The notes beneath the pieces were generated by a model. The model was not told the DNA's origin. It saw nothing but the letters and a program-made list of their open reading frames with translations, and made no database searches. A stretch of 64,000 nt of DNA from Cliona cf. orientalis (lineage: Eukaryota; Porifera; Demospongiae; Clionaida; Clionaidae), in assembly GCA_963930775.1 (NCBI GenBank), contig OZ005691.1:5329000-5392999 (forward strand), written 5' to 3'. Shown here one piece after another: positions 11,793-22,593 of the stretch. Position 1 is the first letter of the stretch. Every line of letters starts with the position of its first letter. A program made the position numbers and the translations under genes.

Positions 11793-13572
11793 GGGGTTCA
11801 CTTCTTTCACTCGATCCGAGGAACGGAAGTCACATGACTTATGCTGGAGGACGTGGTCTATGGCCCTCTGCGTGCGTGTATAGCCTGGGGGGCCGGACGA
11901 GCATGCGCATTACTGAATTAAGCATGCACCCTGTACTACCGCATCAAACGCGGGAACTTACGAAGTCGTAGCCATGTCTGGACAGCCAAAGCCACTGTGG
12001 GCCAGCGAGCTTCATCCTGTTGGGCTGCACTACTACGCTGGAGTAGTTGAGAGTGCCGAAGACCTGTTGGAGAAACATAAAGTGGCAACACAGTGCTCAT
12101 TTGGCACTAGAAGCTCTACGAGTACAAAGGAGGCCCAAAACTGTGACAAAGAAAATGATCCACAACCAACCGTTACAGCTAAGGTGAGATTGATATTTTA
12201 TAGATGACAGGGATAAAAGTACACTTTAATATAAGGGAAGTGAACCAGTTATGAAACAAAGAGTTAATTAGATCTAGTTTCACCTAAAAGTCAGTTTATA
12301 ACTCACTGTTTCATAACTGGTTCATTTACCTTACAATCTCATAAATATTGATTTTTAATAAAATAATAGACAAACACTAGAGTCTTCTGGTACCAAACAA
12401 TAGAAGGTCACAAAGTCGAGTTCAGCAATACACCATTCACGGTTTCTGCGATCAGGAAGCTTGACTGCCAATTCGGCAGACATTATTACAAGGAGCATCA
12501 GGGTAAATCAGACCGCACACGGTTACAAGGAACAAGGAAAATTGGGTGCCAGGCGCATATAATTGTCCGCACCATCACTCTGTACCCCGAATTCCAGCTT
12601 TCTGATGTTGCTGATCTTGGTGCACGGAAACTGAAAGAAAAGAAGAAGGAAAATTTAGTGCAATTACAGAATGCAATTGCTTGTGGAAAGCCCATTAAAA
12701 CCAGTACTAAGTATCATGTCCTCTTGCCAACGGAAAAAGCACACCACTCCTTTCATGAAACCAAAGGAGCAGCTGGATACGCACAACGGATACACCCCAA
12801 GCTTATAGAAAAAATTTATGAGCTTGTATCAGAGGGCATTACAGATACACAGGAAGTTAAACGAGCACTGAAACACTACACATTGCATGTACTGTGTCCA
12901 GAAGAAAAACCTGAACTGACAGATAGGGCATACTACCCAACATCTGTAGATGTCAGAAATCATGTTTACAAGGCACAGCGAGCTTGCCAGCTGTCAAAGC
13001 TGGACCAGGAAATCTCCGCCTCAAAATTGAGCTGTGGCAAAAAGAAAGTCCACAGTCTCATTTCCATTTTCGCCCCTACAAATTAGAAACAGACAAAAAA
13101 TGCCTTCCACTACAAGATGAAAGCAGCGAAAGCAGCTACAGTCAGACACTTCTCTGTGTTCACCAAGAACCATGGCAACAACAGCTGTTGAAAAGATATG
13201 GCAACACAATCTCTCTTATGGATGCAACCTATAAAACCACAAAATATGAGTTGGCTCTATTTTTACGAGATTGCCTACACGTCTGGGTGTCACTATGATG
13301 GAATTTTACCTATCCGTACGGACTGCCCATTAAGACCTCCTCCATTAAGTAGAGACACATCTCAACAAACCATTAATGTTTAGGTATAATTTATTTTTAA
13401 GTTCTTTGGTTTTGCTCTTACCATGTTTCATGATCTTTGTTCTTGAGTTGAATCGACACTAGCCCTCGTCCCGATCCCCACGCCACTCCCACGTTTTGCG
13501 CAATTTCACGCACTAACAAATCACGTGGTCTTGCCCTTCCGTTCTTCGGATCGAGTGAAAGAAGTGAACCCC
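11793..13572. mobile_element. MULE-type DNA transposon, 1.78 kb, decayed
   Basis: Inverted termini of about 37 bp, starting GGGGTTCACTTCTTTCACTC, lie at 11793-11829 and as the complement ending at 13572, with one or two mismatches. They are flanked by an identical 10-bp target duplication, TATTTTAGAT (11783-11792 and 13573-13582). Duplications of 8-11 bp are the hallmark of Mutator-like elements. Inside is the CARF-like/MULE transposase gene described separately. At 1.78 kb the element is too short for a full MULE transposase, so the back half of the gene has been deleted. Confidence 0.85.
11974..13280 (+). pseudogene. CARF (ALS2CR8)-like DNA-binding domain fused to MULE transposase, truncated
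   Basis: Exon 1 (11974-12183, 70 codons from ATG) ends at AAG before GTGAGA. Exon 2 opens at 12370 in the same phase after aataatag. Exon 2 first encodes a region like the calcium-responsive transcription factor domain (RHYYKEHQGKSDRTRLQGTR, then KIGCQAHIIVRTITLYP). It continues with a Lys-rich linker and then the start of a MULE DDE transposase, NTISLMDATYKTTKYELALF, whose MDATY carries the first catalytic Asp. A one-base frame break near 13008-13010 separates LSKLDQE from LRLKIELWQKESP, and all similarity stops at about 13270. The remaining catalytic residues are absent, so this copy cannot encode an active transposase. CARF-like domains joined to MULE transposases are, to my knowledge, known from cnidarian and sponge gene models. 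Confidence 0.8.
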
Positions 13573-13599
13573 TATTTTAGATACAGCGGGTTTTCAGGC

Positions 13600-13762
13600 C
13601 ATTACCCGCGCGCATGCGCAAGGGATAAAGCAATCGTTTGTTGTTGTCGTCGGCACGAAAATCACCAGATCTCGAGTTCTAGGCATCTATGTTTGCTGTA
13701 AGCACAACCACTCGGTATATATTGGTGGAAAAACTGGTGTCTGTACACTTCGAATTGCTGAA
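13600..13762 (+). repeat. Dispersed repeat R1, truncated 5' copy
   Basis: The head TTACCCGCGCGCATGCGC and the word CCAGATCTCGAGTTCTAGG are recognisable, but the body stops near GAATTGCTGAACATGG, where a different repeat (GAGGGTCTGGCTTGCGAGAC) takes over. That second word also occurs at 22280-22303, just outside the right end of the helicase transposon. Confidence 0.65.
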
Positions 13763-13926
13763 CATGGCTGCGGAGTGTGAGGGTCTGGCTTGCGAGACTA
13801 GGCATAGTACAGGTGCCCAAATACACAGGATCAGAAGAACTGGTTAGTGAGACGGCTACGCATTCTACGCAGCATTAATTAGCACGCTCTTAAACTGACA
13901 CACCCAGCTATAACTGGCTATATTAA

Positions 13927-14942
13927 GGTACCATTTAATTGCGTGGGCGTGAGCGTCAGGAATGGCTAATTCAATTAGCGAATCGTGAAGGGGCGTGGCC
14001 GAAGAGGCCATACGAGTGCTTTTGGTCGAAGGTGGGCGTGTCCAGAATCGGCCAGGGATGATTATGCGCGTGTAATTAGCGACCGGAAGTGGCCCCTGAA
14101 GAAAAGGCCGGTAATTGCCCACATCAAAGCAAGATCAAGGCATTCTTTCTTAACTATTAACCGCAACGACTTAAAAAAAAAAAAAAAAAAAAAAAAAAAG
14201 CGTATTAGGCCTAATTAAGCATGTGGGCGTGTTCCTGGCACTGTGTGGAGTGTGTGCGTGTGCGTTAATGCAGGTTTTATTGCTTCCGATTGGGCGTGGC
14301 TTCACGGGCCAGTGCTTGGACATCGGCGCCTGGGACTTGGCCTCGGCGATAGGTGGGCGTGTCCCGGAAGCGGTGGTGACCTTTGAACCCCGCGAGGAGG
14401 CTTTGGGGGCGTGGCAGGAGGTCAAAGGTGAGGCCATGTCTGTTAATGAGGCACTGTACGGCGGTGCGATCGAGGGGCCTGTACGGCTGGACGGAAGCTG
14501 ACGATGGTTTGAAGCGGATGTGGTTGCGATGACGTGTTGTTACTCCGCCCACACAGGAAATGAGGTGAGCTCTTGCGTGGGCGGTGTGGCAGAACGGCCT
14601 CCAAGTGTTTGTGTGTGTTTTGGCCTTGAGGAAGCTGTGTGTTTTAATTGGGATTGATTGTGGGCTTCCGGTGGACATCCGGTGGTTAGTAGGCACTTGA
14701 TTGAGAATGGTGGTCCTTGGGGAACAGGGTGGGGCTGTTTTGGGCGTGGCCTGGCCCCTCCCTTCCGGCTCGGCTTCCGGTCCATGGAGGATATTAAATG
14801 AACACTTCCGGCTCTAGCAGCCACACCCCTGAGACCTGTGCAATTAAAAGGGCGTGGTTACACAACATGCACCTCACTAATGACTTTGATGTGGTTTAGG
14901 TGTCACATCCCCCACCTCACGCCCACGCAATTTAATGGTACC
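13927..14942. mobile_element. TTAA-flanked non-autonomous element, copy 1 (1,016 bp)
   Basis: Inverted termini of 27 bp (GGTACCATTTAATTGCGTGG then GCGTGAG, one mismatch) are flanked by TTAA on both sides (13923-13926 and 14943-14946). TTAA targets are typical of piggyBac and Kolobok elements. The interior has no transposase, many GTGGGCGTG words and an A-run at 14173-14199. A small open frame of 92 codons (14223-14501) is preserved in both copies but shows no motif, so I do not call it a gene. The copy at 41906-42916 is nearly identical, implying recent movement. Confidence 0.85.
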
Positions 14943-14946
14943 TTAA

Positions 14947-15667
14947 GCCTTGTGTGCACGAGGTCAAAGGTGAGTCCAGTATTCCAGTCCAGTGAATAGA
15001 CACTCCCGTGAGAGGAATTGCTACGTTAGGGTATCCAACGAAAAAATCAAACTTTCCAAAAACCGCTCATTTTGCGACATTTAGCTAGCCTACTGGGACG
15101 GTCCCTAAATCTCGAATGATACTGTGCAAAATTACTCTTACGTGGAGATACAAAAATTTGGCGTTTTTTGGCGAAATTGCCGCGCCAGATGGTTAATATG
15201 CTCCAACCTGTGATTTATTGTGGCTGCCTTACTAAATTGATCGTCCTCATCCAGTGACTGCATGAGGAAGCGTTTACCATACTGTATAACGATGGTACCC
15301 CACGTTTTGGCGAATTTTGCCAAAATTTGGAGAATAATTAAAGTCTCGATATCTCGGCAAATGAACATGGGGATGTGACCTGGAGTGAGAATTAGTGTTA
15401 ATCCAAGAACATCTTCGTCCTACCAGAGTTTTGAAAAACTTCATTTTTTTGCGTGGAAACCCTAGCTACGTGTGGAAATGTGGAATCTGTTGATCGGATA
15501 CATTAGGATTTGAAATCTTTGTCGAAGTTGTTGATCAGAAATGTGTCATCGTGTTAACAAGATCACTGAAAGAAATAGAATCCCAAACAAGACTAACTTT
15601 TCTACGCTCGCAGATTATAAGGAGAGTTCTTGACACAAAGAAAGAACAGTGTCCGTTTAGTTCTTTC
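14947..15667. other. Spacer, no supported gene
   Basis: A minus-strand open frame (15138-15368) and a plus-strand frame reaching the helicase promoter region were inspected. Neither has family motifs. Words such as TTTGGCGAATTTTGCCAAAA (near 15307) give local palindromes. Confidence 0.4.
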
Positions 15668-15910
15668 AGGATAAACACGCGGGGGGGGGGGGGGGGGAGG
15701 AGGGTCTGGCCCACTGCCTATACCCGTTTGGATCCGCCAGACAAGATCTTGTCAGATTGCTCTCTACGTCATGTTGTCCTACGTAACGCGCGCGCCGCGT
15801 ATCGGGTACCGCGCGAGCTAGCTGGACGTATACGCGCGCACGCGCGGTCGGTCGGTCTATTAGCTAATATTTTAATAATAAAGAATTATTATGTTGTCAC
15901 ATAGATCTTA

Positions 15911-17746
15911 ATGATTCCCTCTACCACTGAAGCCGTCAGGGCAGGTGCCTGTCGTATCGGTTATTCGAAGTTGACCCCACAGCAAGAAGAGGCTACTGTG
16001 GCGTTTGTCAACGGCAATGATGTTTTTATCAGTCTGCCTACCGGTAGTGGAAAGACTGTGTGTTTTGCTGTATTGCCTTTTGCTTTTGACATTCTACTGG
16101 GAGAGCAAGGATGTATTGCCATTGTTGTTTCACCATTAACAGCTCTCATGAGGGATCAAGTAAGTTGGCGGTCACAGTAGTTGCATGATTGATGAATAAC
16201 ATATATGTATATTCAATGATTTAGATCTGACCATTGGCATACTACTTAACTTTATACTATATGTAGGTCAATAATCAGGGGCGGATCCAGGATCTATCAG
16301 AGGGGGGTTCTTACTAATGGAATGCGCGCGAAGCGCGCGCGAAAAATTTAAGCCACGCCCACTTCGCTCGTTGACCACGCCCATTTCTCGCTAGATGGCA
16401 TGTTCGTGGGTCTTGTAAGGCGCTCCAAGACTTCAAATCGACCAAATATTCACTAAGAAACGTCCAAGTAGGTGAGCTAGAGACAGAGGCTTTAGTACTG
16501 TAGCTAGCTAAAAGGAAGGGGGGTTCTATGAAGCCTAGATTTTACACTACTACACAGGCTAAGTACTAGACAGCTAGTCAGAAAGGGGGGTTCGTTCGAA
16601 CCCATCGAACCCCCTCTGGATCCGCCACTGATAATCTATCTGCTAGAGGATTGGCTACAGCTTACGTAAATGCAGATTCTAGTAACAAGAGCATGCAGGA
16701 TGGAGTTATCAAGGGAGAGTATCAACTAGTTTACGTAAGCCTTGAATTGCTCATGGTGAACCTTAAATGGAGAGAAATGCTGAGATCAACAATTTGCCAG
16801 ACAAAACTTAAAGCTTTCATTGTCGATGAAGCACACTGTGTTACTAAGTGGTAAATAAATGATCTGTACTTTAAGTTAGAATAATTTTATTCCCATGATC
16901 TGTTGCAGGCGTGAATACTTTCGGCGAGAATTTTCCAATCTTGGACAAGTTCGTAGTCTTATCCCCTCAACAGTTAACATAATGGCACTCACAGCTACGG
17001 CCACAAAAACGACAAGGAACAAAATTATTGCTATTCTTGGTATGTAATCGCCAAAGGCTGTTTCTGTGTCTCCAGAAAAATCAAACATAACTTATTGGGT
17101 GCGTCAGAAGAGTTCTGTTGAAGAGGTATTCACTCCCATAGCCGACAAACTCAAGCACAAACAAGCAAATATGCCAAGAGTGATCATATTCTGTAAGAGG
17201 TGCGAAGAATGTGCTATGCTTTATCAGTTCTTTCTGTCTAACTTAAAAGAAGAGTTTACAGAGCCTGTTGGAGCACCCAATCTCTCTCGATTCAGGCTTG
17301 TAGACATGTATATGAGTGCTACTGATGAGAGTGTAAAACGCACTGTTGTGGAGTCCTTTTGTAAGGTGGACTCTCCCTTACGAGTCATTATATGTACAAT
17401 CGCATTTGGGATGGGGATAGACTGCCCTGATGTGAGGCAGGTGGTCCACTGGGGGGTCTCCGACAACATTGAAATGTACATGCAGGAGAGTGGACGGGGT
17501 GGGCGTGACGGAAAGTCAGCATGTGCTCTTCTATACTACAAAAAGTCAGATTTGGATTCACGAAGGACAACACAGGCTGTGATTGACTACTGTAAGAACA
17601 CAAGTGTATGTAGAAGATCACTGTTGTTGAAGCACTTCGATTTCAATGCACATTCAGCTCATGGTTATTCGTGTTGTGACGTATGTTCTAACTATCCTAG
17701 CTGTAGTGACTGTTTGTGTACATGTAATTCTTTCCCCTTGCTGTAG
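15911..17746 (+). pseudogene. RecQ-like superfamily II DNA helicase of the transposon, three exons, one in-frame stop
   Basis: Exon 1 (15911 to about 16159-16171) has the Q-motif-like YSKLTPQQEEA, Walker A LPTGSGKT and motif Ia VVSPLTALMRDQ. Exon 2 (16647-16850) contains the DEAH box, VDEAHCVTKW. Exon 3 (16909-17746) has motif III (MALTATAT), motif V (TIAFGMGIDCPDVRQVVHWG), motif VI (QESGRGGRDG) and a Cys-rich tail (CCDVC) like the RecQ zinc region. There is no HRDC domain. A TAA at 17045-17047 interrupts exon 3 between ILGM and SPKAVSVSPEK, both of which read as helicase. A 36-bp intron starting GTATGT and ending ctccag could span it, but it would remove family-like residues, so I prefer nonsense. 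Intron 1 holds an inserted element (16276-16630). Confidence 0.85.
16276..16630. mobile_element. CAGGGGCGGATCC-family element, copy 2, inside helicase intron 1
   Basis: Termini CAGGGGCGGATCCAG and CTGGATCCGCCACTG are flanked by the 5-bp duplication ATAAT (16271-16275 and 16631-16635). Internally it carries GCGCGCGAAGCGCGCGC. It lies within the helicase intron, so it moved in after the large transposon. Confidence 0.85.
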
Positions 17747-17857
17747 TAAAATATCCTTCACTGCAAAACAAAAATATTACATAAAAATGTCGAATGAAAG
17801 CATGATATTAATTATAATGAAAAAATAATAGGCATTGAATTAATATTCATACATGGG

Positions 17858-20800
17858 TTATTTGTTAAAGTTAGTGGCAAGATGTAGTTTCTTAAAGTTA
17901 TCTGTCATCCAGGTGTTAAATTTTCTTTTGTTGATAGATCGGAACACGTTTGAACGTAACGATTTAAAAGAGTGGTGCTTTCTGTTTGGGATACAGTCAA
18001 ATACCTTGCTTTTGAGTAATTCTTCAATTACCATCTTCAAATCACCTGAGTCAGATCTTCTGGTATGTTCACCTGAAAGGTAGGTGACCCCAGTGACCTT
18101 ATCAAAATTGCTCAATGTATTCGAAATGACGCCCACCACCTTTCCAATTCTGACAATAGCACCAGGAGTTTTGTTGGCGCCAAGATGGGCTACTGCATCC
18201 TTACAAACTCTATTTAAATGTTCCATATGGAGGTAACCAGACACATTTCCACCACAAGAGCCATGTGTATTCACAAAGCGACTCCATATCAATTGCTCGG
18301 CATATCGAGGTGGCAGCTAGTAAGTAATAGTAGTGACAGAGCAAGTTAAATGATTCCAATGCATAATTTGTATGACCTGTTGCTCGAAAAAAAAAGAAAC
18401 ATAAATTTCCAACACTGAAGATCCCTATCTCCAGCACCTAACCTGATCAAATCCTTAAACTCCAACAGGAACAAACCCATCGTAAGAACTTCTTTACCAT
18501 ACTCGTGTATACGATCCATCGATTGTGAGCGTTTCTTTGTTTCTACTGGGAAGCTCAAATCCACAAACAACGATAATATTTTTTTTACTGCTGCTTTCAA
18601 GACCATTGCTGGGTTGTCTGTGTCAGATGGGAGCAACGTTTCATCTGGTTTATCATCAATTTTGCTCATTCCGAATATTTTCATAGCAGCAACTATAATG
18701 TGTGCCGTTGTTACCAGTTCAAAAAAATCCTCACAGGAATTCATGTCGTTTTTGGGGTCGCAAACAACATTCCTTCGGTTGATCAGATTTCGAAGTTGAT
18801 AGACTTGGGCTTGTCTTGTACAGCCTGGTCCATACAACCTTGTTTGTAAAACAGATAATACTAAACATTAATTACTGATACTAGTAAATGAAATTCTTAT
18901 AATATAATATAGCACATACATACTATTATAGGATTGAATGACATCATTGTAAACACAACATTAGCTATATACACATAATATTATTTTGCCTACCTTCAAA
19001 TAGCACATCTTTGTATGCCAGTCTTCCAATACTGGAATGAACCCACCAAGACAACTGCGACCATTTTCTGAGTTGTTTCGAACACTTTGAGCACCATGGA
19101 TCCTGGCCACTGTTAGTTGATCACCACCCAGGAGAATGTGATGAAAATGGTCAACTTGAACTGAAACGTGTTCAATGCCAGTAACTTCATCCCCATGAGG
19201 TACATCAAATTCTTGAGTCATCCGTTTTGTGGGTACATACTTATGTATGGAATCGAGGATTTCCACCATCTCATTTAGAACCGTTTCATTCTTGAGAATA
19301 ACACCCAATGGAATCTACATAATATTTATAATAAAATTATAATTATCTAGCATCGGTGATAATAGATAAAACTCACCACATTTGACTTTTTGGACATCTC
19401 CTTTGAATACTTGTGTTGGATATCCTTTGGAACAACTGGAGCATACTTAGAGAAGTGCGGTAAATGTTCCACTAGTATTTTCAATATTAAAACAACAAAA
19501 TTGTCGGTAATTGCTTCGTAATCTTCTGCTAGGGGCAAAAACTTGCTGAAATCAATCTCATCTGGGTCAATAATCATAATTCTACTTTCGTTGGACAAAT
19601 GGCTGAGATCTACTCGATCTTGAACTGCATACATATTGAAGTAATGCAAAGATTGGCTTTGATGGTCTACCCTCATGTCCCTAGGCTTTATTGTTTTATC
19701 TATGTTATCACCAATCAGTTTGTAACATAGATATGGCTTACATATGGTGTTATGCTCTGGGGATAGGCTAACACCTTCACATGTGGGACAAAGTTGATCG
19801 GTGGAGAAGCTCATTTGGTCTTGTGAGTGGCCAAGTGCTTCGTCATGTGATATCATGTTTATCTCTTGGGAAGATCTCTCCTCTTGCAATGTGTGTCCTC
19901 TTTCTGGGGTCGAGCTCCTTATGATATCACAAGCTTCCATTTGCTCGTGTGCACTGCTCTTGGCAGGAGATGATGTACTATAACTACTCAGAAAGGAAAT
20001 GTCTGGGGCAGGGGGACTGAAGGGGATGATAGGACTGGGAGGAAGAGGATCATCACTAATAATTGTACTGCAATCACTGAATGGGGTTGATTCTCGTATG
20101 GTGGCTGGCTGATCATCTTGATCATCGAACACATGGTTAAATATTTCGTCAAAACTCTCTGAGTCAGAAAATTGAAGGGAAAGGTCATTTTTAATCATCA
20201 AAGATGACTTTGTTGCGGCAATAATTCCCTGTATGTATAATTATTATTGTTAATTTGATTAATACAGAGAGAGAGGGCACTACATGGATTTCCTCTTTGA
20301 CCGGAATCTCTCCTCCCCATGAACGAAAATTGCCAAGTAGCTACGTACTATTAACGTAGTGTCCCGGGCAAGCACCATTAATGTACTGCATGCATTTCAA
20401 TGTATACAAATATATCCCGTGGGGTAGGCACCCATCTCGAGTTATGTTTAACCATGTACCCATGGGGGATGCTAAGGTATACATATTAAGTTTATTGTAG
20501 AATGATAAATACTGCAATACGTATTAATTTTGTCTATACATGGCCTCAGAAGCCATCATTACCTGAGATGTGGACACAAATGGTAGTAGATTGTCCCTCC
20601 ATTCTAATACTTGTTCATCATGCTTTAGTCCTAGTTGGTCAATTGCACGCAGTGTACCAGAGTTTGAAAGGCAAATTCCCATTTTTGCAACCTGGCAAAT
20701 ACCTACACCATATAGCATATGCATGAATTACACACACCTAATGATATACACTGCATGTGTCAGTGACTACTGTGGGTAGGAGGGAGGGACCTACAGTAGA

Positions 20801-21997
20801 GTGCTAAGCAAACAGCAACCTTACACATGTGTACACTGCAATACAGTCACACATGCACACACCCAAACATACATCATAGTACAATATTATTATAATTATG
20901 CACATGTACACTACTGTACTGACATATACATGACTGCATGTACTTTTACAGTACAATATTATAATTATGGTTATATAATTCTGTATGCACCTCATCGGAT
21001 AATAATAAAAAGCTGTTTTATAAGCTATCATCCGCATTACCCAAACCAATAATTTGATAATGGATTATGTATATGCATGCACCATCGAACATGCAGACAA
21101 TGTCATACCTGTTTGCTAGAATGTCCAGCATAGAGTATGGCTGATATAATATGCTGGATTAAAAAGGCAGATGGGCGGCAAGCTTTCACCAATATAGATG
21201 CACAAAGTCCAACGACTACTTGGTCATCAAGATTGGAATGTGCAGAAATGCTCGATTTGAGAACAGAATGAAGAATTGGAGCTTTACTTTGGATGACAGC
21301 ATCAAGTGCATTCCATGTGAAGTTGCATAATTTATCCTTCCCTTTATCCAACAAAAAGGAATCGGAGCATAACTGCTTCATTTCATCTTTTACATATTTC
21401 TTTATACCAGAAATTATGAAGCGGCGGACTGTCTCATTACTCAATGCATGCTTAGCAAATGACTGATGAGATCTCCTTCCGAGTGTCTTACCCATAGCTT
21501 GTCTGGATGGTGTTAATATGTAGCTATGACCTCTGACGAGAAGGATTATTGACAGTAAAAGTTAAATTAGAATGGTGGAAATGCACGCATATTAACCATA
21601 ATGATATTGCTGCTATATCAATGAGCATTTACCATTATAGCTCCTTCACTAGACTAAATCTCTACCCGTGATTTCTTCCTCCGTGGAATTGCTTCTCCAC
21701 TTGAAGGCCTCTTTGTTGCTCTACTTACTTCACCGACGTGATTGGCACAAACAAATTGTAGACTAGTTTGCCTTTGAGTAGTTCTTCCACATTTGCTAGT
21801 TCGCTTTTGAGACGGTCCATATCTCTCAGCCAACCGAAAACATTTCGTACAGAGGTACCCAGATCCAAAGTGCGCTGTAGCCTCAGGAAAATCGATAGAC
21901 CTTGAGATAGAAAGAAGAGTATTTTTGAGTCTGCTCCTAAGGTGCGGCGAGAGCTACTGACGGAGACCCCTTCACCGCAGGCTTTACAGCGCTCCAT
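17858..21997 (-). pseudogene. DUF6589-type transposase-like protein, multi-exon, frameshifted
   Basis: From the 5' end, the N-terminal exon starts at the ATG 21997-21995 with a zinc-binding-like CKACG and, after a one-base frame break, a second Cys motif (FVCANHV) near 21735. Next comes an exon 21495-21109 ending SAILYAGHSSKQ. Exon about 20704-20570 has LSNSGTLRAIDQLG. Exon about 20201-19375 has CYKLIGDNIDKTIKPRDMR and LHYFNMYAVQDRV. Exon 19314-18994 has LLGGDQLTVARIHGAQ and VLEDWHTKMCYLK. Exon about 18860-17858 has YQLRNLINRRNV, DFFELV, TGHTNYALESFNLL and HLEHLNRVCKD-like residues. This block order is that of the DUF6589 family, found in animals and fungi next to RecQ-like helicases. Breaks occur near 18385 (in an A-run) and 18303, plus the N-terminal one. 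The function, probably the transposase, is inferred. Confidence 0.75.
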
Positions 21998-22460
21998 ATC
22001 ACACGTTGGCTTAGTACTTCTCCTTTTCACTAGGTTCCAGTACAGCTGCAGCGCGCAAGATCGAGACGCTACTATAGTTGGGCGGGGCGATTTTCGCGGA
22101 GGTCGTCCTAGTACGCGGCCGGCCGATCTGCGCACCGCGCCCGCGCCGAATATTCTCTACGTCACGTCACGTCACGTTCTGAACGTCGTTTCGAATGTTA
22201 TGCAATCGTGGATCCAAACGGGGTATAGGCAGTGGGCCAGACCCTCCTCCCCCCGCGTGTTTATCCTAAACGCTGCGGAGTGTGAGGGTCTGGCTTGCGA
22301 GACTATACTATGCCCAGGCATGGCAAGCAAATACCTATTTTCTACAATAATGAAGCCTATTTTTATAGTATCTGCCTGGATATTGCCCTGGTAGGCCCAG
22401 ACCTGCAGGTACCAAATGCCTGCTGTGATGTGTAATGGTCTGAGATATTTATTAAAACTG

Positions 22461-22522
22461 GCGGGGGTTATAAATTGCGCAATGTGCGCACGGGGTATAT
22501 GTGCGCTACAGAGCTCTAGTTT
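22461..22522 (+). repeat. Dispersed repeat R1, 3' end fragment
   Basis: It has the tail ACGGGGTATATGTGCGCTACAG followed by AGCTCTAG and then T. Only the last 60 bp are present. Confidence 0.6.
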
Positions 22523-22593
22523 GTAATATTATGTGTAAGTAGCTTAGCAACCAAATTTATCTTAATAACTTACAGTCATGATTGTACTGTCAT

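Larger units (their letters stand above)
15668..22267. mobile_element. 6.6-kb DNA transposon encoding a RecQ-like helicase and a DUF6589 protein (AcademH-like)
   Basis: Inverted termini start AGGATAAACACGCGGGGGG and continue GAGGAGGGTCTGGCCCACTG to GTTTGGATCC. The left copy is 15668-15735 (with a longer G run) and the right copy 22210-22267. The interior contains only two genes, convergent: the helicase on the plus strand (15911-17746) and the DUF6589-type gene on the minus strand (21997 to 17858). Their stops are about 110 bp apart. CpG-rich DNA just inside each end (15780-15860 and 22070-22180) probably holds the promoters. Helicase-bearing Academ elements (AcademH) are the known group that best fits, from memory. 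No target duplication is clear, and the true outer ends could lie slightly further out. Both genes are damaged. Confidence 0.75.

Noticed and set aside
14171-14437. Open frames ending or starting in poly-Phe/poly-Lys in the TTAA element
   Set aside because: They are translations of the A-run; both copies show the same artefact.
15138-15368. Minus-strand open frame near the helicase transposon
   Set aside because: Composition is ordinary, no motif is seen, and there is no splice or start context.
15668-15700. Long G runs as functional G-quadruplexes
   Set aside because: G and C runs occur at many element ends here and vary between copies; they look like slippage-prone tracts, and nothing in sequence alone shows function.
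20801-21052. Overlapping open frames on both strands in AT/CA-rich DNA
   Set aside because: They lie within an intron of the DUF6589 gene and are repetitive (His/Tyr-rich) shadows of simple sequence.
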